The notes beneath the pieces were generated by a model. It had not been told where the DNA came from and ran no database searches. It was given only the letters and a program-made list of their open reading frames with translations. From assembly GCA_021234535.1 (NCBI GenBank), contig CM037845.1, forward strand, positions 9,168,143 through 9,232,142: a stretch of DNA of 64,000 nt, in the 5' to 3' direction. The stretch is from Stichopus chloronotus (lineage: Eukaryota; Echinodermata; Holothuroidea; Aspidochirotida; Stichopodidae). Shown piece by piece: positions 34,701-45,090 of this stretch (within the stretch, counting starts at the first letter, position 1; every line of letters begins with the position of its first letter). Made by a program: the position numbers and the translations under genes.

Positions 34701-37700
34701 TTGCAACTAGGTATCAAATGTTGTGGATCGAAGATAATAGATGTCAGAATTAACTTGCATGTACACATTTTTGCATGACCACATATTGCTCCCTTCGTGA
34801 CTGTTCTATTAAAACAAAACGTTTATACTGTAGTTATTGTCATAGCTGGCATTTTCCCCCTGTACACGTCCATGCTTTGCAATCCAAGGTCCATACAACA
34901 CAAAATAACGTGTTTGTTTGAGATCTATGACCTCACACGTATTTGCTCCAGGTTCGTTGTTGCTTCACAATGTCAGTAGATAGGCATGCGAATATCATAA
35001 TGGATCAGAAGGAGAATTTAAAAGACTGATTTATATAAATGCTAATCTAAAACGAAACCAGAGAGCCAAAAGGCTTTGTGATTCCTTGCTACATGGTTAC
35101 GTTACAACAAACATGAATTATTCACATGACAAGTATAAGATCAACTGCAGTTATTTTTCTTGATACACCACAAGCCTTTAACCCAAAATGACCTTTATTT
35201 TGGTGACCTAAAATGACCGCGACATTTGAAGTCCACCAAAAGCAATAGGGATCACCTACCCAGGCCATACAACCCACACATCAAGTACAGTATGAGTATG
35301 ACATCAGTCAACATTATCTCTGAGCTCCAAGAAACACACAGTAATCAATGCTGCTTCTAGTCTTGCCTGTTGTTAGTTGAATCAAATAACTCAACCTTAC
35401 CTCATCTGAACTCAGCTTGTCTGCCATATTTACCTCAAAATTCTTCATAAACGACCAGAATGTTCTTGGGTCTCCATCGTATGGTGGAATTTCTGCCTTA
35501 GGTAATTCCAACGATAATTTGAAACTCAATTTCCTCCTTCAGCTTTTTCAATGTTTCCTCCCTCTCCTCAGTATAATGCTTTTGGCATTCCATCATCCAG
35601 CTTTCTGCTTGCTCAAATGCTTCATCAGACAACAGCCCAGCCAGATCAGCATGAACCTCATCCATTGCCTCAAATTGGTGCTCTGCCTTTTGCAAATTTT
35701 CCTTTATCGACTCTGCGATAATTTCTTCCTTGTTACAAGTAGCTTTTAACACACCCAAAGTCCTCGTAAGTTGACCCTAAGTTATGATTCCTCCTCAATA
35801 TTTTTGCTTCCTCCATCCTTTCCGACATTGTGAAATATGATTGAAAGCACTCCAATTTGATTGTTAAGAAACCTTGTTCTGCTACCAGCTGTTCCTCTGG
35901 ATATTGATATTATCCAAATAAATGACAGAACAGATGGTTTTTTTTATTTTCTTCATTTTTTATAAACCCATTAACATTCCAATGCATGAATGCCACCTTG
36001 TCTATCTGACCGCATGACCCCCCATACCAAGACTATCTCTCTGGACAACTTATCGAGGCCCCTCACACTAGACGTTACTCACTAAGTAACAAATGCAGTA
36101 CTGTAGGGAGCAATCCCATTGAGTTAACTGTGTGCGACAGAATCAAAAACTGAAATTGCACAATGTAGCCCCATATGCATTTGTACGGTAGTTTATAATA
36201 ACCACAATAATGGTGTTTAGGCTATTATTATTGTTTTATAGTGAAAAATTATCCCTTCCTCTCTATTGATAAGCATTAAATTTCACAGGGTCATGAACCT
36301 GTTAATAACAGACAACCTTATAAAGTTTAAAACAAATCTGACCCATGGATAAGGAACAATGGCAGTTTTAACATTTTTTATGTTTTACCCCATAACCTCA
36401 TTAACATGCAAGATTTGGACACCAAAAACAATAGGGATCATCTACTCAATATGGGCAACCTACATGCCAAAAATGAAATTACTCAGAGTTACCCTTCTTG
36501 AGATAGAGTGTTTACGAGCAACCGTCACACACACACACATACACACACACATACACACACGACATCAGGACTGCATAGATTCTCCTGCCTACGGCAAGGA
36601 ATAAAAAATGACATGTTTGCTCTCCGTTGGGCATACCATACCATTCTGTCTGAACTATTTCCTTCCGGTCTTTCCTCGCTCTTTTCAATTCTACATTTTA
36701 TCCAGAATATATCCCTTCCCTTGTATTCATATTCAAGTTTTTTGCTATCCTTCCATGATTATTTTATTCCTCTTCTCTTTCTTGCACATTTCCCTTTTCT
36801 CCTTCCCTCCTATCTCCCTTTACCGCTTCCCTTGTATTCTCGGTTCTTTCCTTTCCATTTCTTATTTTCTTGTTCCATCTCTAACTTTATTCCCATCTTT
36901 CCCTTATCCGTCCTTCCCATATTTCTCCTTCCATCCCATTCTCCTTGTTACCAATTCGATCCCAATTGCCTTCCCTTTTTCCCTTCCTTCCAACATTTCT
37001 GTTTCCTTATCTTTCTCTTTCTTGAAATAATTCGATTTCTTTTTCCTTTTACTCCCTTCGCTTTTTTTTTTCGTTCTCTCCCTTTAAACGTTCCATGGCA
37101 CCATTACTAACCTTTACCAAACTCTTTGATGGCCTCCAGTGCGATCATGGCCTCCTCGAATAAAATGAACGTTTCGGCAATAATAAAATCGACACCTTCG
37201 TCTACGGCTAATTCGATTTGTTCCTTTAATGAATCAAAGTAGATAAAAATGTAGCAATTACAGGACGTGAAATTCTAACCTCTCTTAAATTTTATTTTCG
37301 AACATGAAGTTATGACTGTTCTAAAAATATCCAACCGACCCTTTTCATGATCGATTACACATGTGTTGCCTATGGACATGACACCCATACCCATTGTCAC
37401 GCAGTTAAACAAAGCCTACAGTCTCTCCCACCACCGAGTTCATTAGGTCACGTGATCGATTCTTTAACGTTCTCGCCTAAACTGGAAAGTCTCAACGAAG
37501 ACACGTCGCGGAATAAGACTGACGAATGATGGTCAACTGTTTGTTGAATAGTGCAAAATGAGGCTTTCCATTTTCCATTATGGCAAGGTAGGTGGACACT
37601 TTGATCTTCCTTATCTTGGGAAAAGAAAGATTTGTTAGGTATTATGTACGATATTTAAAAACAAATACAATCGAAGTGACGCTACATAGCTCAGTGATTG

Positions 37701-40700
37701 CTAGTATCTGCATAGTCTTGTGTTAAGAGAATATGGTAGCAACTCCTATACAGCAGTTGGGAGATTTCAGGTGGTCAAGTGTTCTCTGTCGGTGAAAGGC
37801 CCAAAATCTATCATTTTCAATGTCATACCGAATAAATAGGGTTTTCTGTGACTATATATCAAAGCAGGGGGTTGACGTGCCTGCAGTGTGAAAATTGAGA
37901 CATGTGATGTAGTTTTCACGATGCTATGGTTTTCTTGCACATTGTTAGGCCGGGAAACAATTTGACACTTCACTGTAGGAGAAAAGTTTACTGACCTCTA
38001 ACTTAAAATCTAAACCATACAACCTATGAAAAATTGAAATGACATGAATGTTCAAATGTCATCTTCACATATTTACATATAGTGGTAGCTCATGCATGAA
38101 GACAATATTACTTCATTCATTTGAAGACAACGTTGCTTTTACGATTTAGTCTGTGACTCAATGGGACAATCAATACAGATATGCTATCATATAAATCTCT
38201 TCTTCTAGTGACTATATAGTATGATAACATTGCTTGATCACGGCACACTTTGTAACGTCTTAATTTCTGTTCCGGCAGATTAAACAAATGGTCAGGGATG
38301 ACAAGTGTCTAAGAATTATCGAGCAAATGTACGTTGCATTCGGTGCTCTGTTGTGGACATTTACTGGCTATCAGTGTCTCTGCAATATTTCCATTCTACT
38401 CAGAATGTTTTTGGTTTCTTTTTTTTTATTTTTTTTACATGCCATTCTCTTTGACCTTTCTTCACAATATCGTCGAGCATTCTGAAAGCAATCCTTGGTA
38501 AATATTCACTTCTTCAGAGATGAGATTTATCATGATGGTTGTGTTGTCAAATGCGTACATTAATTTTCTTGCCCTTCAAAAACTCTGAAATGATCACATG
38601 TTACATTATTGGTCATAAATCGTAACAAGCCTTCATAATGATGCTAGTGCGAAAGGTATAAAGTTTAAAACAGTGTTTGACTCGGTTGTTTGGTAGTGAA
38701 CAGCCCTTATTTCATTTTGGGTGCCTTTTAGATGAATACTGTTCTTCTTAATTTTGACCAGCTAGGCGGCTATACCATAAGGGACTTCCATGTGACTCAC
38801 TTGAAAACAGTTTTTGGGATCAGCCTCAGTTCAGGACGAGGAATTCACATCACACACACACACACCACTAAGTAATCCTCACTATGGAAAAAGATTTTTA
38901 ACTCACCCTGAACATTTGTTTAACCTTCTCCCTGTTGTTGGGATCGGAGATGTCGTGCAAATTGGTGTTGCAGATATTGCCTGCTAGAAGTGTGTTGGTT
39001 TTCACTGAAACTTCTTTTGCAATACGTAGAGCGTCTCTGTTCATTTTTTCAAGGTCCTCCTCCCTGCCAATCAATTCCATTTTCTCTCTGTGAGCGTAGT
39101 ACTGAGGAGAGCACGTCGAGATTCATCACAAAAGTACTTGCCAATGTTTTAATTATTTCTTCATTATTTATGACTTTGAAAGATCCATTATCAAGAAGGC
39201 CGGTAAAGTATATATTTAAGGTTAAAGATTTAATTGTTCTCTCTCACTTGACATTTTCTCCTCATGTATATGCTTTTTGAACTTCGCTAATGTTAAAGCA
39301 AGGCCATGGTAGTGACAGGCGTTTGATCAAAAGCTAGTCGGGTACACAGACGATAACTCAAAGAATGATTGTTGATTGTGTTTCCAATGCTTTTGTTATA
39401 TGGTCCCTGTTGACCCCCAAAACCTAAATGATCTTTCAGAAAAACAATAAGGGTTTTGTAATCAATTTGGTACACCTACACACTAAAATATTAAATCAGC
39501 ACGATTTGACCCCGGTCAACCTTAAATGATCTTTGCCTACCACTAAAAACAAACCGGTTTTAGCACTTACTGTGATTCACGTGCTTATAACAAATATTAG
39601 ATCTGTTCAAACTTTCTTTCTTCAGATATCGTTTTCAAACGTTTTTCGGAATTTGAGTCCCCTTGGCCCATGGGCTGAAATACTTTTTGGGGTTCTATTT
39701 AAAATAACAAGAAAGCCAAAAGGCTCAGTGATTCCTTGCCGTATGGATATATTATAACAAATATGAATTATCAACATGACAAGTATGAGATCAATTACAG
39801 TTTATTCTTCTTGAAAAATCATGTTAACAACCTTTTGCCCCCAAATGACCTTTCACCTTCTGTTAAACAATAGGTGAAAAAATTGATAGAAAATCTACGG
39901 GCAATGCTCATGCTGAGTATGAATCCCTCACTGTTACCCTTCTTGAGTTATATAAAGTGTTTACAAGTTTTTGACTTGTAGTAACATCAAATGACCTTTG
40001 ACCTCAACCAAAAACAGTAGGGTACAACTCCTGAATATCAGCAATAGACATGCAAAGATTGACATTCCTTCCCATTTCTCTTTTTTAGATTATATTTGAC
40101 ATAATTTTGACTCGTTGACATTTGGTTACTCTAAATAACATTTGACTCCCACTAAAAACAATAAGGATCATCCAATATGAACACAATATGAACAATCCAC
40201 ATGCTAGATAAAACATTCCCCACAATTATCCTTCTTTAAATATATTGTTACCAAGGTTTTCACAGTATGACCTCTGATGATCTCAAATGACCTTTGACCT
40301 CCACCAAAGTCAAGAGGATCATCTTCTTGGTATGGTTATTCCACACAGTAAATATGAGATCATTCAAGGTTACCCTGCTTGAATTATTTATTTACACTGT
40401 TTTCACCTCCGGTGATCTCAAATGACCTTTGAACTTCTCGAAAAAACAATAACAATTATTTACTTAGTATGGCAAGTTTAAACACTAAGTATAGATCAGT
40501 CAAGGTTATCCTTCTACTGATATCGTGTTTACAATGTTTTCACAGTTGGACCTCTTTGACCTCAAATGACATTTTAGTTTCATTTGGAAGATATGTTTGG
40601 ATGGATGTATTGACTAAGTATTTTCGAACCACACCCATTCAGAAAAGTCACGTGCTTGTCCTCTGTCACCGTGACTGCATCGTAGCTGTCGCGGTTGTAT

Positions 40701-42635
40701 GTGTAATGATGGATGGAGAAATGAATGTGGTGGTGAAAGATCATAAAGCAACATATTTGTGGCCTTTCAATAAACATAACGTTTCTTTTACTTTGAATAT
40801 AGATATAATTCATAATATTCGAAGGAAATCCATCTCCCCGACTACTCCACCCCTCAATGTATTTACTCTATCTTTAATTATAGCACTCATCCCTTCATCT
40901 CGTCCAACCACCTCTCATTTCTACCCGCACGTTCCATGCCTTTCAATGCGGTTTCAAATTTTTCGCTGGAATTCCATTCTTCCCACTACGTACCTTCTCC
41001 CCGACAGGCAGCGTGCTTGAAACGTCATCGTCAGGCGTCCAAGAACCAATCTCACCTCTAATATCAGTCTAACAAGTATTAAAGGCTGTAATGCATCACC
41101 CCAGACAGTTTCAATTTTCCCAACCACCTACCTCTAGTCCCTCCCTCAGCCTGTCTTAAATTCCTCCACGTGTGTAATCAAAACAATGGATCCCTGTGTA
41201 CGCTGTGTAATACGAGCTGCTCTGCATCTTTCGAATTTGCTGTCAATCTAAGAGTACTGTAACTTAGAACCAGTTGAGAATTTTCCTTTCCGGGCGGTAA
41301 AAATATGGCTTAGGGTGATGCAATACAGCCTTTAAAGATATATATTCCACCCAATAAAAGAAAGTAATAAGAGTAATATATATAATACGATTAAAACCAG
41401 AAAGTAAAGAGAGAAAATCGGCATCATATAATTACCGTAAATGCTACAACTACGTCACTTCCTGCATTTACGAATTCTTCGTGAAGTTCTCTGACTAATT
41501 CCGGGTGATCCAGAACCACCGTCGGCACAAATGGTCCAGCCTGAAGGTAACCTCGTCTCTCGAAATTAAAAATGTACCCCTCTGCCACAACAACCTTCTC
41601 TCCAGAATTCAGCCTTTCCAATAAACCGGCTGTTTAATGCAAGGTAATTATGATTAAGATGGTTGTTTTCCATCCCGGGAGAAAAGGCCATCCCTTGACT
41701 GACATACATATCATATATACATCATACAGTTCAGTATATGAGGCATCACACCAAAAACAGACAGAAGACATAAATAGAAAATGGTGAAACGTATTCAGAC
41801 CTCACACCTCCTTCATCATAGACTCTGCAGAGTCTGCTTGGGCTGAAAGTTTCTGTTAATCTTGGTTCTGCCACCTCTGAACACCCACACTTTACTGCTC
41901 TTCCGGAAGAGTGTTTACTCCCCCCACTGATAGCTGCCCTCGCAGACTCTGGACACTCGTTTTAATTATGCACACAATTTTTAACTAACACCATTGTTTT
42001 TCGCTACCGAATTCGGTAGAAGCCAATCACGGCCATCGTGAGAAATGATGGGAGTGATGATGGGGAAAGGACATACGACTGATTAGTTACGTAACTTTCA
42101 TGGCAATATTCTACTCTCCTTCAACTGTTTGAGGCCTCTCTTAGCGATATCCTATTTCTGCCGTAGGCGAATGTGGTGATACGGTGAAAGTTAGCCTAGG
42201 TACCATTATTTTCTCTCATTGTTCGATCGCTGCTATTGGCTCATTTCATGAGACCAACGCGTACTATTTTAATATGTATTAACCCTAAAGTCAAACGTGA
42301 CTATTCATTTGTACATAATTATATCCAGTGTCCAAAGTCTTTCCGGCGGACGGCGATCACAGGGTAACGCTATTACTAGATGAGTACATGTCCTCGGTTG
42401 GTTATAAGTAGGCTGCAGCTCAAATTGTGACGAATGTATCAAAGGAGGAGAATTCATTCGCCGAGAAAGACTTTGCAAAGTCTACCTTCATCAGTTTTAA
42501 GAACCTTAATCCGACAGTTTACGAAATACGGTAGCGAATAAGTGCGTTTAGTGGCGAGTTAACGCCTTATTTCCCCTTAATACAACGCCATACAGGTGTT
42601 TTCTATCAATGATCGTGTCTCTCACCTTTTGCCAT
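31766..42635 (-). CDS. Betaine-homocysteine S-methyltransferase-like protein, copy C
   Basis: BHMT-like zinc methyltransferase. Minus-strand exons in transcript order: 42635-42626, 41629-41436, 39101-38907, 37223-37112, 34044-33845, 33383-33302, 32046-31766. The sum is 1074 nt, giving 357 aa and TGA (31768-31766). Exon 1 encodes MAK with A at -3 and G at +4, donor GTGAGA; exon 2 begins CC, so the joint codon is Ala and exon 2 is one codon longer than in A and B. All introns are GT-AG with phases identical to A and B. Zinc ligands are kept: GLNCANGP in exon 5 and GLCCGN in exon 7. As in A and B, the residues aligned with human Trp44 and Tyr160 are Phe and Thr, and the human C-terminal arm is missing. 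It is the longest of the three loci because its introns carry repeats and a retrotransposon fragment. Confidence 0.85.
35310..35905 (-). pseudogene. BEL/Pao-type LTR retrotransposon gag fragment (DUF1759-like)
   Basis: Read on the minus strand, three pieces in different frames follow one another: an N-terminal piece containing a Met at 35828-35826; a Glu/Lys-rich helical piece (35758-35498) with [19 protein letters not shown]; and a piece (35529-35314) with [19 protein letters not shown] and [19 protein letters not shown]. The last matches the pattern of the DUF1759 region found at the start of BEL/Pao polyproteins. At least two frame breaks make it non-functional. No pol region or LTR is visible nearby, so it is a small relic in intron 4 of copy C, on the same strand as the gene. 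Confidence 0.7.
36525..36560. repeat. (CA)n microsatellite
   Basis: CA repeat interrupted twice by CATA, in intron 4 of copy C. Confidence 0.9.
36650..37085. repeat. Polypyrimidine (C/T-rich) tract next to the exon 4 donor of copy C
   Basis: About 430 nt are dominated by C and T on the plus strand (TTCC, CTTTCC, TTCCCTT words), hence purine-rich in the sense of copy C. The tract begins about 25 nt after the exon 4 5' splice site. Long Phe/Ser/Leu/Pro open frames of 200 and 140 codons here come from this composition and are not genes. Confidence 0.8.
39993..40005 (-). promoter_or_regulatory. Perfect DR1 nuclear-receptor-type motif in a repeat unit
   Basis: TGACCTTTGACCT on the plus strand is AGGTCAAAGGTCA on the minus strand, a perfect direct repeat of AGGTCA with 1-nt spacing (DR1; HNF4/RXR class sites). 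It sits in the ~145-bp tandem repeat of copy C intron 2. Sequence match only; binding is not shown. Confidence 0.35.
40288..40300 (-). promoter_or_regulatory. Second perfect DR1 motif in a repeat unit
   Basis: Same 13-mer as at 39993, two repeat units further on. One-mismatch versions lie at 39846-39858 and 40423-40435. Confidence 0.35.
41079..41335. mobile_element. TTAA-flanked MITE with 24-nt terminal inverted repeats
   Basis: The left end TTAAAGGCTGTAATGCATCA (41079 on) and the right end (41311-41335) are inverted copies, with 22 of 24 positions matching by eye. Both ends carry TTAA at the outside (41079-41082 and 41332-41335), the target duplication used by piggyBac-type elements. The 257-nt interior has no coding capacity, as expected for a MITE. 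It lies in intron 2 of copy C, about 100 nt from exon 2. Confidence 0.65.
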
Positions 42636-44389
42636 CTTGCCAATGGAGGTGACGTATTCCCTTGCAAGTGGTAACTGTTCGCAGGCAGCTGTGTGCTGGC
42701 CGATGATGGCAATCTTCTGGCGTAATTCACAGCATAATCTAGAAATGATGCGACATGGGTTGACTGCTTCCGGGTATCACAAGTTGATTTTGGTATACTG
42801 ATCGAGACGTCGACTGCCGCGCGCCCCTAGAAATTAACACACATCACCCTCAAATTTATCGCCTCCAGATAACCCTGTTCATGGCAAACATCCAACACAA
42901 ACTGGATTAAACCAGATTTAAGGTTGGCAGCGAACTCGAGTCGGTGGCACACTTATTTACTGTCATTATTCTGCAAATAAAAGAAAAGAACTATGATGTT
43001 GCTGTTACTAATCGTTATCAGAGAGATTATCAGTTTGCTATAGCAGTGATGTCTGGTCCTGCTATTGTGTTTTTCTTCTTGTGTCAGGTATGGTAACTGC
43101 CGTAATGCTCGTATATATGTGTTTATAGTACAGATAAATGTGGAAGTGTGGAGATAAAAAAAAAAAAAGATAAAAAAAGGCACTAATCGAAACGTGAACC
43201 AGCAGTCTCAGTTTACCGGGGTGGAAAACCGATTGTATCACACATTTCTTACACTGATTTATTATTTTTCTTACTAATTGAAAAATAATAAACATTACAG
43301 ACTGTTTCAAGATTTCGCTCATGCAACTTAGAGCCACCCTGAAATGCGGCCGTAAGTTCCAGTCATCTGTCTTGCAAGTGGGCTGTTGAAAAGTTAAACA
43401 TTGAGCCTTAACAGACACGAATTATTCTTCCAAAGCAAAATGCGGTGGTGTGATTGCAAAATTCCACATTAGTGGCGGAGAACACCCCCGCCCCTCATCT
43501 CCATGAACAATTAAGGTGAGAGGGATGTCACCCCTAATGTTTGCCAAGGGCTCCAAGCTAGATTAAATGAAAGAGATTGCATAATTTAGTATGTCTCTTG
43601 TATATCATCTCAACACATCTGAGTATTACAGTTTTTCATAGATTGAGTCTCACTCTTTTCATTAATTGAGAAATTGCAGACATGATATCCGAATTTCAAG
43701 GCAGGGTAAATGCAGAGTAGAACACTCTGAACGTGACATTCCCGGCCGTCAGGGGGAGGGCTTTTCAGTTCCATTTTTTTTTTTTTTTTTGTGTGTACAT
43801 TCAGCGCATATTGTTACGTTTGGTTATGAAATCGCATAGTTATATCATGTCTAGTGTACCGTCTCTAATTATGATAGTGTAAATCAAACCGTTGGACCGT
43901 TTCGTTTCGAAGACAAACTATTGCAATTAGGTACATACCGGCAGATGCAAGCGCTGATAAACTTCTAAGCTGGTATAAATATTTTAGAAAACATAACTCA
44001 AACTGATATCGGCGGGATGAGCTGTATTAGCGAGATTGCTATCGAACAGTAGGTATTAACTATGTACAGCACCGTTTCATACGTTACCATATCCTACGGT
44101 GGGCGTGTTAGCCAGTTTCGATGAGGCCAGCGTGGACTGGCCCCTAAAATTGCCAATTCTAGTTCATGTACGAAACTACTACATGACCTTTTCCCCATAT
44201 GTATGCCTATCAGTTTTCTAAGGTTACCCCATGCTGTAATCATTCATCTGATATAGCAGAAACGCTTGATCCCATAATGACCCTTTGAGTGGGCAAAATA
44301 ACAACACTACTTTTTTTTTTTTTTTCAAAACAAAGTAGAGCGCATGCGTGTACTTACCCAAGTTTGAGATCAACTTTACACAGACCAAA
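42636..44389. other. 5' flank of copy C and intergenic DNA
   Basis: The left part is the presumed promoter of copy C (minus strand). No TATA box or defined motif was found. Short A-runs occur, plus a T-run near 43778. No gene is visible. Confidence 0.35.
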
Positions 44390-45090
44390 CATTGCATGCA
44401 GTATTGTTCGTGGAGGGAGGTGCAGTTTCACCTCCCTGTTTCGTGACCATGAACTTTATATGGCGGACAATCAGTATCAAATCATCGGTGAACGGAAAAT
44501 CAACAAATAAACCAAATTTAAATCGCTGCCTTTAGCATGAAACATGTTTGTTCATCCTTCGTAATCGTGCAACAAAATTGTGGAACACACTCAACGACAT
44601 CTTAAAGCTTGCCCCTCATTGTCAAGTTTCAAAAAGAACATGGTTCAAGATATCATTGCTTCCCATAAGTTCTAGGTGTTATGGTCAGTTTACTAGTTCA
44701 TTTCTCTCTCTACTTTGTTGTATTTGTTTGCCTACTTTCAATTGTTCCTTACGCTAAGTTTATGTTGTGTACTATTTATATATGTAGGCCTATTTAGATG
44801 TCTATGCATGTATATGTATGAATATATGCATATGTAAAGATATGGCGATGTGTGTATATATTTATAGATACATTTTTTCTTGTTTTGTTTTGAATTTCTT
44901 TCTTTTTTTCCGTTTGCGTTTGTGCTCACGTATTACTAATCTATTACATTAAATCTACTTGCACGGGGAGTGCGACACTGTCAAACCATCGTGATTTTAT
45001 GAAACACTTCCCATCACAATTGTACTAATGTAATGAGGTCTTTGTAAAAGTTAAAACAAATAAACAAACGAAACGAAAGCCTAAGGAAAC
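44390..45090 (+). mobile_element. 3' fragment of a non-LTR retrotransposon (LINE)
   Basis: The plus-strand frame near 44554-44660 reads RNRATKLWNTLNDILKLAP, the type of C-terminal end seen in LINE ORF2 proteins. Upstream, CACCTCCCTG and related sequence is consistent with the preceding Cys/His-rich region, but frames are broken. The segment ends in an A-rich tail (AAAACAAATAAACAAACGAA near 45050-45075), like a retroposed 3' end. Confidence 0.5.

Larger units (their letters stand above)
39400..40610. repeat. Tandem repeat, unit about 145 bp, with DR1-like cores
   Basis: A core CTCAAATGACCTTTGACCTC and its variants recur near 39426, 39523, 39844, 39991, 40138, 40286, 40421 and 40565. From 39844 onward the spacing is 147, 147, 148, 135 and 144 nt. 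Between cores, phrases such as AACAATAGGATCAT and AAGGTTACCCTTCTTGA recur. Related single units also appear near 35185-35275 and 36385-36520. The array lies in intron 2 of copy C. An open frame of 183 codons at 40469-41020 starts inside it and is probably spurious. Confidence 0.75.
32047..42625 (-). other. Introns of BHMT-like copy C
   Basis: The introns are 41630-42625, 39102-41435, 37224-38906, 34045-37111, 33384-33844 and 32047-33301. Intron 2 holds a DR1-bearing tandem repeat and a MITE. Intron 4 holds a BEL/Pao gag fragment, a CA microsatellite and a polypyrimidine tract. Intron 6 holds two poly-C tracts (32817-32829, 33210-33223). Intron 3 shows nothing recognisable. Confidence 0.5.

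Noticed and set aside
36508..37110. Open frame of 200 codons (and an overlapping one of 140)
   Set aside because: Phe/Ser/Leu/Pro-rich product of a polypyrimidine tract preceded by a CA microsatellite. No domain, and it lies in an intron of a gene on the other strand.
40469..41020. Open frame of 183 codons
   Set aside because: It starts inside the ~145-bp tandem repeat, has no recognisable domain and lies in intron 2 of copy C.
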